Part shown: piece after piece, positions 54,094 through 62,870 of the stretch
Layout: the number at the start of each line of letters is the position of its first letter
How positions within the stretch are numbered: position 1 is the first letter of the stretch
Source of the DNA: Paracoccus salsus
Lineage (GTDB): Bacteria; Pseudomonadota; Alphaproteobacteria; Rhodobacterales; Rhodobacteraceae
Direction of reading: 5' to 3'
NCBI RefSeq assembly: GCF_021556615.1
Contig: NZ_JAKGGD010000001.1
Location: forward strand, 62,001 to 126,000
Length of the DNA stretch: 64,000 nt
The notes under the pieces: generated by a model
What the model saw: the letters and a program-made list of their open reading frames with translations, nothing else
Databases searched by the model: none
What the model was told of the DNA's origin: nothing
Program-made: the position numbers and the translations under genes

Positions 54094-54205
54094 GACGTCC
54101 TCCTGCCGGTCCGGTTAACGGCTCGATGTCCGGCCCGCCAGCGAAAAGCTTGATTCAGGCGCCGCGATCTGCGGAGATGCGAGCGTGGAACAGGGAGGAA
54201 CAGGA

Positions 54206-54661
54206 ATGCGCGTGATCAGAAAGATTGCCCTTGCGGCCGCTGCGATATGGGCCATTGCGGGCCCGCCGGCCGCCGCCCAGAGCGGATACGAACCGCAAAA
54301 GGTCGTCTATCACATCAACGAAAGCGGCGGCGAAGACGGCAGCGGCTACAAGGGCGCGCTCAACAACATGCGCAACCACATCAACGCGGTCGGCAAGACC
54401 AATCTGGAGCTGCGGGTCGTCATGCATGGCAACGGCCTTGAGCTGGTGGCGAAGGCGACGGACAATCAGCAATTGCAAGGCCTGATCGCCGGGCTCAAGA
54501 ACGACGGTGTGCGCTTTCAGGTCTGCAACAACACGCTGACGTCGCGGGACATAGACCCGGATGCGGATCTGTTCGATGTCTGGCCCGAGGATATCGTGCC
54601 TTCCGGCGTCGCCGAGCTTGCCAAGCTGCAGACTGAGGGTTTTGTCTATCTCAAGCCGTGA
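54206..54661 (+). CDS. DsrE-like periplasmic protein
   Basis: The 151-residue protein has a signal peptide (RVIRKIALAAAAIWAIAGPP) and a DsrE/DsrF-like alpha/beta domain: KVVYHINESG (about 32-41), LELRVVMHGNGLELVAKA (about 67-84) and GVRFQVCNNTL (101-111, Cys 107). The Cys is in the position used for persulfide chemistry in some relatives, but many secreted members are uncharacterised. The start at 54206 has GGGAGGAACAGGA upstream. It stands alone before ssrA. Confidence 0.82.
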   Translation: MRVIRKIALAAAAIWAIAGPPAAAQSGYEPQKVVYHINESGGEDGSGYKGALNNMRNHINAVGKTNLELRVVMHGNGLELVAKATDNQQLQGLIAGLKNDGVRFQVCNNTLTSRDIDPDADLFDVWPEDIVPSGVAELAKLQTEGFVYLKP

Positions 54662-54668
54662 CCACGGC

Positions 54669-54697
54669 TTGCAGCGTGACGACCCGGACCCTATATT
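54669..54697 (+). promoter_or_regulatory. Probable ssrA promoter
   Basis: TTGCAG at 54669-54674 and TATATT at 54692-54697 are separated by 17 bp. The -10 matches the sigma-70 consensus at five of six positions; the -35 keeps TTG. The acceptor piece of the permuted tmRNA follows within ~20 bp. Confidence 0.6.
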
Positions 54698-54711
54698 GGT
54701 CTTGTCCGGTG

Positions 54712-55020
54712 CAAGCCGGACTATGGACATAAACGCGCTCGTAATACGCGGATCGGACCCGGGGGCGGTACCCGGCGGCTCCACCAGATCACCCTCGTTG
54801 GGGGACCATGGGGCCGAAACAGGATCGACGAACGTCTAAAGGGGTTTGCTTTGTCCCGGTGAGCTACCACCGTCATCGGTGCAAATTGTACAGTTGCCAA
54901 CGACAACCGTGCTCCGGTCGCTCTGGCTGCGTAAGCAGCTCGGGTAACCGAAACCTAACTCCTTGCGCTTAGCGGCGTAAGGCGGGGCCCGCAGGAGCCT
55001 GGCAACAGAATCCTGCACTT
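54712..55020 (+). ncRNA. ssrA: Two-piece (permuted) tmRNA
   Basis: The gene has the alphaproteobacterial permuted order. The acceptor piece comes first and ends GGCTCCACCA at 54786. A short spacer follows, and the coding piece starts at 54810 with GGGGCCGAAACAGGATCGAC. GGGGCC pairs with GGCTCC to form the acceptor stem. The tag frame at 54896-54934 reads ANDNRAPVALAA and ends with TAA, followed by pseudoknot-like sequence and a 3' part ending around 55010-55020. tmRNA rescues stalled ribosomes and marks the product for proteolysis. The outer ends are approximate. Confidence 0.95.
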
Positions 55021-55149
55021 TCCCCTCTCCTTACCTTACGGCAGCGACCCGGCGCCCTGCGTCGCAGATTCGGCCCTTTTGCCGCAGGCCGCCCCTTTTC
55101 ATCGCCCCGCATATGCCTATGCTGGCCTTCAGCAGGCAGGGGTGACAGC

Positions 55150-55626
55150 ATGGCGCGGTCCGGAATCGATTATGGCGGAATGATGCATCGCGCGATGCAG
55201 GGACTCATCGCGAACGTGCTTCAGGGCGTGGCCCGCGACGGACTGCCGGGCGACCATCATTTCTTCATCACCTTCGATACGCGCGACGAGGGCGTCGAGA
55301 TGGCCGACTGGCTGCGCGAGCGCTACCCCGAAGAGATGACCATCGTCATCCAGAGCTGGTTCGAAAACCTGTCGATCGACGACGAGGGCTTCACCATCAC
55401 GCTGAATTTCGGCAATTCTCCGGAACCTCTCCGGATCCCCTTCGACGCGCTTCGCACATTCGTCGATCCCTCGGTCGAGTTCGGCCTGCGATTCGAAACG
55501 CAGGACAGCGACGACGAGGACGAGGGCGAGATCCAGGTCGAGGATGAGGGCAACGGCGACGACAGCCCCGAGGGCGCGGCGCCGGGCAAGGGCGAGGTCG
55601 TGCAACTCGACCGCTGGCGCAAATAG
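55150..55626 (+). CDS. sspB: SspB, ClpXP adaptor for ssrA-tagged proteins
   Basis: The 158-residue protein is the alphaproteobacterial SspB: IDYGGMMHRAMQGLIANVLQ (about 6-25), DHHFFITFDTRDEGVEMADW (about 35-54), YPEEMTIVIQSWFENLSI (about 59-76) and FGLRFETQ (about 115-122). A very acidic linker follows, and the C-terminal EVVQLDRWRK resembles the ClpX-binding tail. SspB binds the ssrA tag and delivers tagged proteins to ClpXP. It lies immediately downstream of ssrA, its functional partner. Confidence 0.95.
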   Translation: MARSGIDYGGMMHRAMQGLIANVLQGVARDGLPGDHHFFITFDTRDEGVEMADWLRERYPEEMTIVIQSWFENLSIDDEGFTITLNFGNSPEPLRIPFDALRTFVDPSVEFGLRFETQDSDDEDEGEIQVEDEGNGDDSPEGAAPGKGEVVQLDRWRK

Positions 55627-55684
55627 CGCCGCCGCGCAGAAACGGGCCGAAGCGGCCGGCTCGGCCAGCCGACAGGACGCCGGC

Positions 55685-56584
55685 ATGACAGTCTTTCACG
55701 GCATATCCGCCTTTCCGATCACCCCGACCAGTCCCCAGGGGCAGGTCCGGCAAGCGGCGCTGGAGGGCCTGCTGGACAGGCTCGTCCGGTCCGGGGTGGA
55801 TGCGATCGGGGTGTTGGGCAGCACTGGCGGCTATGCCTATCTGACCCTCGCCGAGCGGCAACGCGTCCTGGAACTCGCGGTGGCGCGGACGCGGGGCAAG
55901 GTGGCGCTGATGTGCGGCGTGGGTGCGCTGCGCACGGATGATGCCATCCTGCTGGCCCGGCACGCGGCAGGCGCGGGCGCGGACGGGCTGTTGCTGGCCC
56001 CGGTCAGCTATACCCCGCTGACCGAGGACGAGGTCTTCGCGCATTTCGCCGCTGTGGCCGAGGCCACGCCGGTGCCGCTGTGCATCTACAACAACCCCTC
56101 GACCACGCATTTCACGGTCTCGCAGTCGTTGCTGGCGCGACTGGCCACGCTGCCGACGGTCTGCGCGGTCAAGATGCCCCTGCCCGCCGATGATGACCCC
56201 GCGGCCGAGATCGCCCGGCTGCGGGCCGCCCTGCCCGCCGGTTTCGTGATCGGCTACAGCGGCGACTGGGGCGCGATGGCATCGCTGCTGGCCGGTGCCG
56301 ACAGCTTCTTCAGCGTCGCGGCCGGGTTGCTGCCCGACCCGTTCCTGCGTCTTGGCCGCGCGGCGATCGCGGGCGACGCGGACGGGTCCGCAAGGCTGAA
56401 CGCCGATTTCGCACCTCTGTGGGACCTTTTTCGCGAATTCGGCAGCCTGCGCGTGATCTACGCCGCAGCCCGGCTGATGCGGCTCACGGATGCGCTGCCG
56501 CCCAGACCCCTGCTTGCGCTGCCCGAGTCCTATCAGCCCCGCGTCAGGCTGGCACTGGAGGCGCTTGGGGTATCTCCGGATTGA
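55685..56584 (+). CDS. Dihydrodipicolinate synthase/N-acetylneuraminate lyase family protein
   Basis: The 299-residue TIM-barrel protein has [20 protein letters not shown] (about 42-61), the Tyr region [15 protein letters not shown] (about 136-150) and the Schiff-base Lys in [11 protein letters not shown] (Lys about 164). The family cleaves or condenses 2-keto acids (KDG aldolase, KDSD, HpcH types). The GSTGGY motif varies from the GTTGE of DapA, so lysine synthesis is unlikely. It lies between sspB and fumC on the same strand. The substrate is unknown. Confidence 0.9.
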   Translation: MTVFHGISAFPITPTSPQGQVRQAALEGLLDRLVRSGVDAIGVLGSTGGYAYLTLAERQRVLELAVARTRGKVALMCGVGALRTDDAILLARHAAGAGADGLLLAPVSYTPLTEDEVFAHFAAVAEATPVPLCIYNNPSTTHFTVSQSLLARLATLPTVCAVKMPLPADDDPAAEIARLRAALPAGFVIGYSGDWGAMASLLAGADSFFSVAAGLLPDPFLRLGRAAIAGDADGSARLNADFAPLWDLFREFGSLRVIYAAARLMRLTDALPPRPLLALPESYQPRVRLALEALGVSPD

Positions 56585-56602
56585 TCGCATACCGTCGCAT
56601 AC
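56585..56602 (+). repeat. Direct repeat TCGCATAC x2 upstream of fumC
   Basis: TCGCATAC occurs at 56585-56592 and 56595-56602, a period of 10 bp, i.e. one helical turn. It is 62-79 bp before the fumC start codon and just upstream of an AT-richer stretch (GAATTGCAAATTC), the likely promoter. Possibly a regulator-binding site. Confidence 0.4.
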
Positions 56603-56663
56603 GAATTGCAAATTCAGGTCGCGAGAGATAAACGTCCCACAAAACCGTGAGGGAACCACCGCC

Positions 56664-58058
56664 ATGACCACCACCCGCACCGAAACCGACAGCTTTGGCC
56701 CGTTGGAGGTTGACGCCAGCAAATACTGGGGCGCCCAGACCCAGCGTTCGATCATGAATTTTCCGATCGGCTGGGAACGCCAGCCGGTCGCGATCATCCG
56801 CGCGCTGGGGGCCATCAAGCTGGCGGCGGCCCGCATCAACATGGCCGAAGGCGATCTTGACGAAAAGATCGGCCGCGCCATGGAGCAGGCAGCGATCGAG
56901 GTGTTCGAGGGCAGGTTCGACGACAATTTTCCGCTGGTCGTGTGGCAGACCGGGTCCGGAACACAGTCCAACATGAATGCAAACGAGGTCATCAGCAACC
57001 GCGCGATCGAGATCTTGGGAGGGCAGCTCGGCAGCAAGGACCCGGTTCATCCGAACGACCATGTGAACATGGGCCAGTCCTCGAACGACACGTTTCCGAC
57101 CGCGATGCATGTCGGCATCGGGATGATGGCGCGCGACGTGCTGATCCCCGGCCTGCAGAAGCTGCATGATGCGCTGGCCGCCAAGGCCGACGAATTCAAG
57201 GACATCATCAAGATCGGCCGCACCCATACCCAGGACGCCACGCCGCTGACGCTGGGGCAGGAATTCGGCGGCTATGCCCATCAGGTCAAGATGGGAATCG
57301 AGCGGGTCAATCTGTGCCTGCCGCAGATCTACGAACTGGCGCAGGGCGGCACCGCCGTCGGCACCGGGCTGAACACGAAAAAGGGCTGGGACACCGCGAT
57401 CGCAGCCGAAATCGCCAATATCACCGGCCTGCCCTTCGTCACCGCCCCCAACAAGTTCGAGGCGCTGGCCGCGCATGACGCCATGGTGTTCTTCTCGGGC
57501 GCACTGAAGACCGTCGCCGCCTCGCTGTTCAAGATCGCCAACGACATGCGGCTGCTGGGGTCCGGCCCGCGCTCGGGCCTGGGTGAGTTGATCCTGCCCG
57601 AGAACGAGCCGGGCAGTTCGATCATGCCCGGCAAGGTCAACCCGACGCAGGCCGAGGCCCTGACCATGGTCTGCGCGCATGTCATGGGCAACGACGCCGC
57701 CGTCGGATTCGCCGGCTCGCAGGGTCATTTCGAACTGAATGTCTACAACCCGATGATGTCCTACAACGTCATCCAGTCGATGCAGCTTCTGGGTGACGCG
57801 GCCTCCAGCTTTACCGACAACATGGTCGTCGGCACCAGGGCGAATATCGAGCGGATCGAAAAGCTGATGAAGGAATCGCTGATGCTGGTGACGGCTCTGG
57901 CGCCGACAATCGGCTATGACAACGCCACCAAAGTTGCCAAGACCGCGCACAAGAACGGCACCACACTGCGCGAGGAGGCGATTGCCCTCGGCTTCGTGGA
58001 TGGCGACACATTTGACCGGATCGTCCGCCCCGAGGAGATGATCGGCCCACGGGATTGA
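56664..58058 (+). CDS. fumC: Fumarate hydratase class II
   Basis: The 464-residue enzyme has [20 protein letters not shown] (about 19-38), [19 protein letters not shown] (about 96-114), the conserved [17 protein letters not shown] (about 132-148), [20 protein letters not shown] (about 185-204) with the catalytic His and the signature [13 protein letters not shown] (about 315-327). It interconverts fumarate and malate in the citric acid cycle without iron-sulfur clusters. The start at 56664 is the normal family N terminus. It leads a chain of overlapping small genes. Confidence 0.98.
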   Translation: MTTTRTETDSFGPLEVDASKYWGAQTQRSIMNFPIGWERQPVAIIRALGAIKLAAARINMAEGDLDEKIGRAMEQAAIEVFEGRFDDNFPLVVWQTGSGTQSNMNANEVISNRAIEILGGQLGSKDPVHPNDHVNMGQSSNDTFPTAMHVGIGMMARDVLIPGLQKLHDALAAKADEFKDIIKIGRTHTQDATPLTLGQEFGGYAHQVKMGIERVNLCLPQIYELAQGGTAVGTGLNTKKGWDTAIAAEIANITGLPFVTAPNKFEALAAHDAMVFFSGALKTVAASLFKIANDMRLLGSGPRSGLGELILPENEPGSSIMPGKVNPTQAEALTMVCAHVMGNDAAVGFAGSQGHFELNVYNPMMSYNVIQSMQLLGDAASSFTDNMVVGTRANIERIEKLMKESLMLVTALAPTIGYDNATKVAKTAHKNGTTLREEAIALGFVDGDTFDRIVRPEEMIGPRD

Positions 58059-58438
58059 TCGCGACGATCCCGCATTTCATCTTGCCGGGCGCGGTTGCCG
58101 ATGCCGTCGCGCTCTGGTCCCGGGCCTTTCCCGACATGACCGTCGAGCCGTCGGACGACGGCGATCCGCCAGCGTGTCTGCGGGTGATCGTGGCTGGCCA
58201 ACCGGTCATCCTCTGCGACGGCCCGCCGGTCCAGCCTGTCGGGTTCGATCCCTCCGACTCGTTGCTGATCTCGTGCGAACGGGCGTCCGACGTGGACCGG
58301 ATCGCAAGGATCCTGGCACGCGACGGGCTGGTTTTCATGCCGCCGGGCGACTATCCTTTCGCACGGCGCTATACTTGGTTCGCCGACCGGTTCGGCGTCA
58401 ACTGGCAGGTCATGCTGTCGACAGGGAAAGAACCATGA
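58055..58438 (+). CDS. VOC/PhnB-like small protein, TTG start
   Basis: The 127-residue protein has the PhnB-like (3-demethylubiquinone methyltransferase-like) VOC fold: [20 protein letters not shown] (about 5-24), [30 protein letters not shown] (about 66-83) and a C-terminal [10 protein letters not shown]. No ATG precedes the domain, so the start is TTG 58055, which overlaps the fumC stop (TTGA). The next ATG, near 58137, would cut off the first ~27 residues. Tight coupling to fumC is notable. Confidence 0.82.
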   Translation: MIATIPHFILPGAVADAVALWSRAFPDMTVEPSDDGDPPACLRVIVAGQPVILCDGPPVQPVGFDPSDSLLISCERASDVDRIARILARDGLVFMPPGDYPFARRYTWFADRFGVNWQVMLSTGKEP

Positions 58439-58614
58439 CCAGGATCATCAATCTGCGGCAGGCCCGCAAGCAGCGACAGCGTGCCGACAAGCGCGCCGAG
58501 GCCGACAGCAACGCCGCGAGATTCGGCGAGCCCAGGATGGCCCGCGAGGCCCGCGAGGCCGAATCCGAACGCGCCGACCGCACGCATCAGTCCCATCGGC
58601 GCGATGACCGCTGA
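58435..58614 (+). CDS. DUF4169 small basic protein
   Basis: The 59-residue protein, NLRQARKQRQRADKRAEADS and then ARFGEPRMAREAR, is highly charged and helical, with the start typical of DUF4169. Its function is unknown. It overlaps the VOC gene (ATGA at 58435) and is overlapped in turn by the ribbon-helix-helix gene. I remember the order fumC, DUF4169, ribbon-helix-helix as recurrent in alphaproteobacteria, which would support a shared role. Confidence 0.85.
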   Translation: MTRIINLRQARKQRQRADKRAEADSNAARFGEPRMAREAREAESERADRTHQSHRRDDR

Positions 58615-58861
58615 CCTGCCGCTGATGACGCCGCCGATGAAGCGGTCTGTCACGATCGACGGGCACCGCACCTCTGTCTCGCTCGAGGACCCGTTCTGGT
58701 CTGCCCTGGGCCAGGCCGCGCGTGCCCGGCATGTGACGCGCGCGGTCCTGATCGGCAAGATCGACCATGCCCGCCCGCCCGAGGTCGGCCTTGCCACCGC
58801 CATCCGGCTTTTCGTGCTGGCCGATCTGCAGAAGGCCGCGCGCAGCGGGCAGATCGGCTGA
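58604..58861 (+). CDS. Ribbon-helix-helix domain protein
   Basis: The 85-residue protein reads MKRSVTIDGHRTSVSLEDPF (about 12-31) followed by WSALGQAARARHVTRAVLI and a final helix, the RHH_4 (Arc/MetJ-like) pattern with a basic beta strand and SLED. Such proteins bind DNA as dimers; the target is unknown. The ATG at 58604 overlaps the DUF4169 gene by 11 bp; 58625 and 58637 are alternatives with no better ribosome site. Confidence 0.82.
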   Translation: MTADLPLMTPPMKRSVTIDGHRTSVSLEDPFWSALGQAARARHVTRAVLIGKIDHARPPEVGLATAIRLFVLADLQKAARSGQIG

Positions 58862-58999
58862 GCCGGCATCGGATCGCGTGAACGACGGCGCCCACGACGC
58901 GGCCGACCGTGGCGGGCCTGCGGGACCTGGCAGCGGTGCGGCGGGGCTTTTCCGGCCTGGGTCGTGCGCCTAGACTGCGCGTGAATGATGGAGGGACCG

Positions 59000-59491
59000 A
59001 TGAACGAACGAAAGCCGCCGGGAACACGCGCGGATTATGCCGTGTTCCAGCCCATGCAGACCCGCTGGAACGACAACGACCAGTTCGGCCACCTCTACAA
59101 CGCCACCTATACCGAGTTGTTCGACGAGGCGATGAACATGACGCTGCTGGAAAGGGGGTTTCTGGACCATCGCGGCGGTGGCTCCATCCAGGTCGTCGTC
59201 GAAAACGGCTGCCTCTACTTCCGCGAGGTCGCGCACCCCGACAGGCTGGAGATCGGCTTGCGGCTGACGGGTCTGGGCCGCACGTCGTTCCGCCTGGAGA
59301 TGGGCATGTTCCGCCAGGGCGACGCGACCGAATCCGCACGGGCGCATTTCGCCCTCGTGAACGTGGACCATGCCACGCGGCGACCCTTGCCCCTGTCCGA
59401 CGCGCAACGAAGCGCCTTGCAGGATCTGGGACCCGGCCTGCTGGCCGAGCAAGGCGGCTTGGCGCCTTCCACAACACGAGGTGACGGATGA
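59000..59491 (+). CDS. Acyl-CoA thioesterase, 4HBT-type hotdog fold
   Basis: The 163-residue protein has FQPMQTRWNDNDQFGHLYNA (about 16-35), with the Asp of NDNDQ in the catalytic position, YTELFDEAMNMTLLERGF, and GLRLTGLGRTSFRLEMGMF (about 90-108). This is the YbgC/4-hydroxybenzoyl-CoA thioesterase-like group. It starts at 59000 after GGAGGG, and its stop overlaps the CHAD gene ATG. Confidence 0.87.
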   Translation: MNERKPPGTRADYAVFQPMQTRWNDNDQFGHLYNATYTELFDEAMNMTLLERGFLDHRGGGSIQVVVENGCLYFREVAHPDRLEIGLRLTGLGRTSFRLEMGMFRQGDATESARAHFALVNVDHATRRPLPLSDAQRSALQDLGPGLLAEQGGLAPSTTRGDG

Positions 59492-60366
59492 GCACGAAGC
59501 CCGCCGCGAAGACCATGGCCAAGGCCGCCGGGTTGGACCCGCGCACCAGCGGGCTTGATGCGTTTCGCCGATTGCTGCGCGAAGGCGCGGCCGTCCATGA
59601 CGCACGCAGCACCGCGATCCTGACCTCGGACGATCCGGAGCATGTCCACCAGGCCCGGGTCGCGGTGCGGCGCATGCGGTCGCTGGTGCGGGGTTTCTCT
59701 GACATGCTGACCCGCAAGACCACCGAACGCCTGACCGCGATGCTGGTGGACAGGTTTCGGCTGCTGGGTCCGTTGCGCGACGCCGATGTGCGCGCGCTGG
59801 CGCTGGCTGGCACCGAGGACGAGAACAGGGCGTCATCCGAAGCCGCCGCCCGGCGAGAGACGCTTCGCGGACAGCTGACCGCCGGCAAGCCGCTTTCACT
59901 GCGGATCGAGATCGAGGCGCTGCTGCATGACCCCTCCTGCGCCGTGCGCGGGCCGCGCAGGCAACGTCTGGCGGCGGCGCCCGTCGGCGTGCCGGCGTCG
60001 CGCGCCTTGCAGACCGCCTGGACCGAACTTCTGGCATTCGGTCCCGACCTTCACGCGCTGTCGCCGGGCGAACGGCATGATTTCCGAAAGCGGGCCAAGG
60101 ATCTGCGCTACCTGTCCGAGTTCTTCGCGCCGCTGTTCGACCATGACCCGAAAAAGATGCTGAAGCGCATTTCGAAGATTCAGGATGCGCTTGGCGTCGT
60201 GAACGACATCGACAACATGCGCGCAGCGCAGGCAACGCAGAACGCCACCGGTCTGCCGCCGGACGCCGACAGCATCGAGAAAAAGCAGCTGAAGACCGCG
60301 CAAAAAGCCTGGTCTCGGCTTCGCGACGCGAACCCCTGGTGGTGCAGGCCGCCCTGGCGCGGCTAG
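59488..60366 (+). CDS. CHAD domain protein
   Basis: The 292-residue helical protein carries the conserved histidines of CHAD domains: HVHQARVAVRRMRSLVRGFS (about 51-70) and HDFRKRAKDLRYLSEFFAPL (about 196-215), with basic partners. CHAD domains bind polyphosphate and target granules. No CYTH phosphatase domain is fused. It overlaps the thioesterase stop by 4 bp (ATGA) and converges on the fatty acyl-CoA ligase; the two stop regions overlap by 4 bp. Confidence 0.9.
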   Translation: MSTKPAAKTMAKAAGLDPRTSGLDAFRRLLREGAAVHDARSTAILTSDDPEHVHQARVAVRRMRSLVRGFSDMLTRKTTERLTAMLVDRFRLLGPLRDADVRALALAGTEDENRASSEAAARRETLRGQLTAGKPLSLRIEIEALLHDPSCAVRGPRRQRLAAAPVGVPASRALQTAWTELLAFGPDLHALSPGERHDFRKRAKDLRYLSEFFAPLFDHDPKKMLKRISKIQDALGVVNDIDNMRAAQATQNATGLPPDADSIEKKQLKTAQKAWSRLRDANPWWCRPPWRG

Positions 60367-62000
60367 TCTTCGGCCGGTTCGGGCGGGACGTGATTCTTGA
60401 AGCGCTGGCGCAGGGTCCGCTTGCTGATCTTGCCGGTCGCGGTCATCGGCATCTCGTCGACGAAGACCAGATCGTCCGGAAACTGCCATCTCGCCAGATG
60501 CGGGGCAAGGATCTCGCAGATCTCGTCCAGCGTGGGCCTGTCGTCCGGCGTTGCGGGCGTCACGACCATCAGCGGCCGCTCTCCCCATTTGGGATGAGGC
60601 ATGGCGATCACCGCGCATTGCGCGACCTTGTCATGGGCGAGGGCGAAATTCTCGACATCGATCGAACTGATCCACTCGCCACCCGACTTGATCAGGTCCT
60701 TGGCCCGGTCGCGCAGGGTCAGATAGCCGTCGGGGCTGATCGAGGCGATGTCGCCGGTCATGAACCACCCCTCGTCGTCGATCACCTTCCGACTGGCTTC
60801 CTCGTTGTCGAAATACCCGTCGGCGATGGTGTTTCCGCGCACGTAAAGCCCTCCCATGGCGGTCCCGTCATGCGGCTGGCGCTGGCCGTTCTCGTCCACG
60901 ATCTTCATCTCGACGCCGAACACACGCCTTCCCTGCGTGGCCTTCAGCGCCATGCGTTCGGCAAACGGCAACCTGCGCTTGTCAGTGGGCAGCGATCCGT
61001 GGCTGCCAAGCGGCGAGGTCTCGGTCATCCCCCAGGCGTGGTTGACGTCGATGCCCAGCTTCTCGAATCCCTCGGTCAGGCTGCGCGGCATGGCGCTGCC
61101 GCCGACGACGATGTGACGCAGAGCGCCGGGCTTGGCGTCACGCTTTCTGATTTCGGTATAAAGACCCTGCCAGATGGTCGGCACGCCCCATGCGCTTTCG
61201 ACGCCTTCGTCCTCGCAAAGCTGCCACAGGCTTTCGCCGTCCAGATGCGGTCCCGGCATGATCAGGCTGGCCCCCATCAGCGGGCCGGCAAAGGGCAGGC
61301 CCCATGCGTTCACATGGAACAGCGGCACCACCGGCAGGATGCGCGGCTGAGGTCCCAGATCGGGGCCGAGGCAGACCGCGATGCTCATCGCGTGCAGCAC
61401 GTTCGAGCGATGCGAATAAAGCGTGCCCTTGGGGTCGCCGGTGGTCCCCGAGGTATAGCACAGCCCCGAGGCCGTGGTTTCGGGGAATTGCGGCCAGTCG
61501 CGATCCGTGGCACGCCCGTCCAGCAGGTCTTCATAGCACAGCGCGTCGAGGCCGTTTTCGGGCATATGCGCCCTGTCGGTCATCAGGACATACCGCATCG
61601 CCGGCAGATGCGCCTTCAGCGTCTCGACCGCCGGCAGGAAGGTCAGGTCCAGAAAGAGAGCCTTGTCGCCGGCATGATGGGCGATGAAGATCAGCTGTTC
61701 CGCCGACAGGCGCGGGTTGATCGTATGGCAGACCGCACCGATGTTCGGGACCGCGTAATACAGTTCCAGGTGCCGGTGGCCGTTCCACGCCAGGGTCGCC
61801 ACCCGGTCTTCCGGGCCGATGCCCATCTCCTCCAGCGCCAGGGACAGCTGCACCGCACGCGCACGGGTCTGGCCATAGCTCTGACGATGGGTGTCGCCCT
61901 CGACCCGGCGCGACACGATCTGCGCCGAGGCGAAGCTGTCGGCAGCATAGTCCAGCAGCCCGGCTTGCAGCAGCGGGCGATTCATCATCAAGCCATCCAT
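60363..62000 (-). CDS. Fatty acyl-CoA synthetase (long/medium chain)
   Basis: The 545-residue ANL ligase has the P-loop LCYTSGTTGDPKGTLYSHRS (about 176-195), the A5 motif NHAWGMTETSPLG (about 320-332), WFMTGDIASISPDGYL (about 413-428), RAKDLIKSGGEWISS (about 433-447) and the C-terminal PMTATGKISKRTLRQRF with the catalytic Lys. The pattern is that of the FadD-like branch acting on medium or long chain acids. The start at 62000 follows AGAGGAGCG. It is grouped with a PaaI-type thioesterase upstream. Confidence 0.93.
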   Translation of the reverse strand: MDGLMMNRPLLQAGLLDYAADSFASAQIVSRRVEGDTHRQSYGQTRARAVQLSLALEEMGIGPEDRVATLAWNGHRHLELYYAVPNIGAVCHTINPRLSAEQLIFIAHHAGDKALFLDLTFLPAVETLKAHLPAMRYVLMTDRAHMPENGLDALCYEDLLDGRATDRDWPQFPETTASGLCYTSGTTGDPKGTLYSHRSNVLHAMSIAVCLGPDLGPQPRILPVVPLFHVNAWGLPFAGPLMGASLIMPGPHLDGESLWQLCEDEGVESAWGVPTIWQGLYTEIRKRDAKPGALRHIVVGGSAMPRSLTEGFEKLGIDVNHAWGMTETSPLGSHGSLPTDKRRLPFAERMALKATQGRRVFGVEMKIVDENGQRQPHDGTAMGGLYVRGNTIADGYFDNEEASRKVIDDEGWFMTGDIASISPDGYLTLRDRAKDLIKSGGEWISSIDVENFALAHDKVAQCAVIAMPHPKWGERPLMVVTPATPDDRPTLDEICEILAPHLARWQFPDDLVFVDEMPMTATGKISKRTLRQRFKNHVPPEPAED

Positions 62001-62060
62001 CACGTTCGCTCCTCTGTCGGTGCGGTCCGGATTGCGGGTCTGTCCGCACCGGATCAAGCA

Positions 62061-62453
62061 TCACGTGCCCTCGCGCGCACTGACATGGGTCGAGGTCAGG
62101 TCCAGCAACAGCGCCCCATCGTCATCCGTCACCTGTGTGCGGACGGTCGAGATCCGCCGCCCGCGCCTGAGCCATCTGGACCGGGCCAGCAAACGACCCT
62201 GCTGGCGGTTGGTCAGAAGCTGGGCCGAAAGGTTCACGGCAACCGGGAAGCTGTCCATCCCCTCGGTGATCGGCTCGCCACCCAGCACCAGATTGGTGGC
62301 GACAACATCCGCGAACCAGACCAGAGCCCCGGCATGGACCTTGCCGAACGGGTTCAGCATGGCGGACGTCACCTGCATCTCGCCCTCGGCCTCGTTTTCG
62401 CTGACGGCTGTTATGTCAAGTTCGATCTGCCCGGTCAGTGTCCGATTGGACAT
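62061..62453 (-). CDS. PaaI-like hotdog thioesterase
   Basis: The 130-residue protein contains MLNPFGKVHAGALVWFADVV (about 32-51), where Asn, HaG and the following Asp form the thioesterase site, then FPVAVNLSAQLLTNRQQGRL (about 69-88). It ends in LLLDLTSTHVSAREGT. It is 60 bp upstream of the fatty acyl-CoA ligase start and probably co-transcribed, a reversal or quality-control pair for acyl-CoAs. Confidence 0.88.
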   Translation of the reverse strand: MSNRTLTGQIELDITAVSENEAEGEMQVTSAMLNPFGKVHAGALVWFADVVATNLVLGGEPITEGMDSFPVAVNLSAQLLTNRQQGRLLARSRWLRRGRRISTVRTQVTDDDGALLLDLTSTHVSAREGT

Positions 62454-62477
62454 CGAGAAACTCCCCCGAATTGCCTG

Positions 62478-62870
62478 TCAGGTCTCTGCGCCCGTCACCG
62501 GGTCGCGGGCCCATTTCGAAATCGGACAAGGTTCACCCTCACCCCTGTTCATGTCGGGCGAGCCCCCGCCCGGATAGGCCCCGACGACCCGAAAATCATC
62601 CGAGCCCTCCCGTCGCTTGTGGGCCAGTCCCGCCGGTATCACGACGACGTCCCCAGCCTCGATCCGGTGGGTCTCACCCCGCTCGCCACCCAGCTGGATG
62701 TCGGCCCAGCCAGCGTAGCAGCCCAAGACCTCATGGGTGGTCCTGTGATAGTGATGCCAGTCGAAAACGCCGTTGCGCCATGTTCCCGTCCAGCCATTCG
62801 CGGCGAACCGGTCCTCGAACCATTCCGGAACGAGATCGGCGGAGACCGCACGGTGCAGGACCGGCCTCAC
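62478..62870 (-). CDS. Cupin domain protein, YjlB-like
   Basis: The 130-residue cupin has WRNGVFDWHHYHRTTHEVLG (about 32-51), with the metal-binding His residues, then IEAGDVVVIPAGLAHKRREG (about 70-89) and VVGAYPGG. These match the YjlB type, a family of unknown function. The only fitting start is GTG 62870, overlapping the stop of the dehydrogenase (GGTGA), so the pair is coupled. An enzyme step on a small polar metabolite is likely. Confidence 0.87.
   Translation of the reverse strand: MRPVLHRAVSADLVPEWFEDRFAANGWTGTWRNGVFDWHHYHRTTHEVLGCYAGWADIQLGGERGETHRIEAGDVVVIPAGLAHKRREGSDDFRVVGAYPGGGSPDMNRGEGEPCPISKWARDPVTGAET

Noticed and set aside
54836..55018. A 60-codon minus-strand frame in the ssrA region
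   Set aside because: It is the complement of the tmRNA coding piece, which is secured by the tag sequence and the acceptor-stem pairing.
55685..56584. DapA (4-hydroxy-tetrahydrodipicolinate synthase) for lysine synthesis
   Set aside because: The Schiff-base Lys and Tyr are present, but the GTTGE motif of DapA reads GSTGGY and there are no lysine genes nearby, so only the superfamily is assigned.
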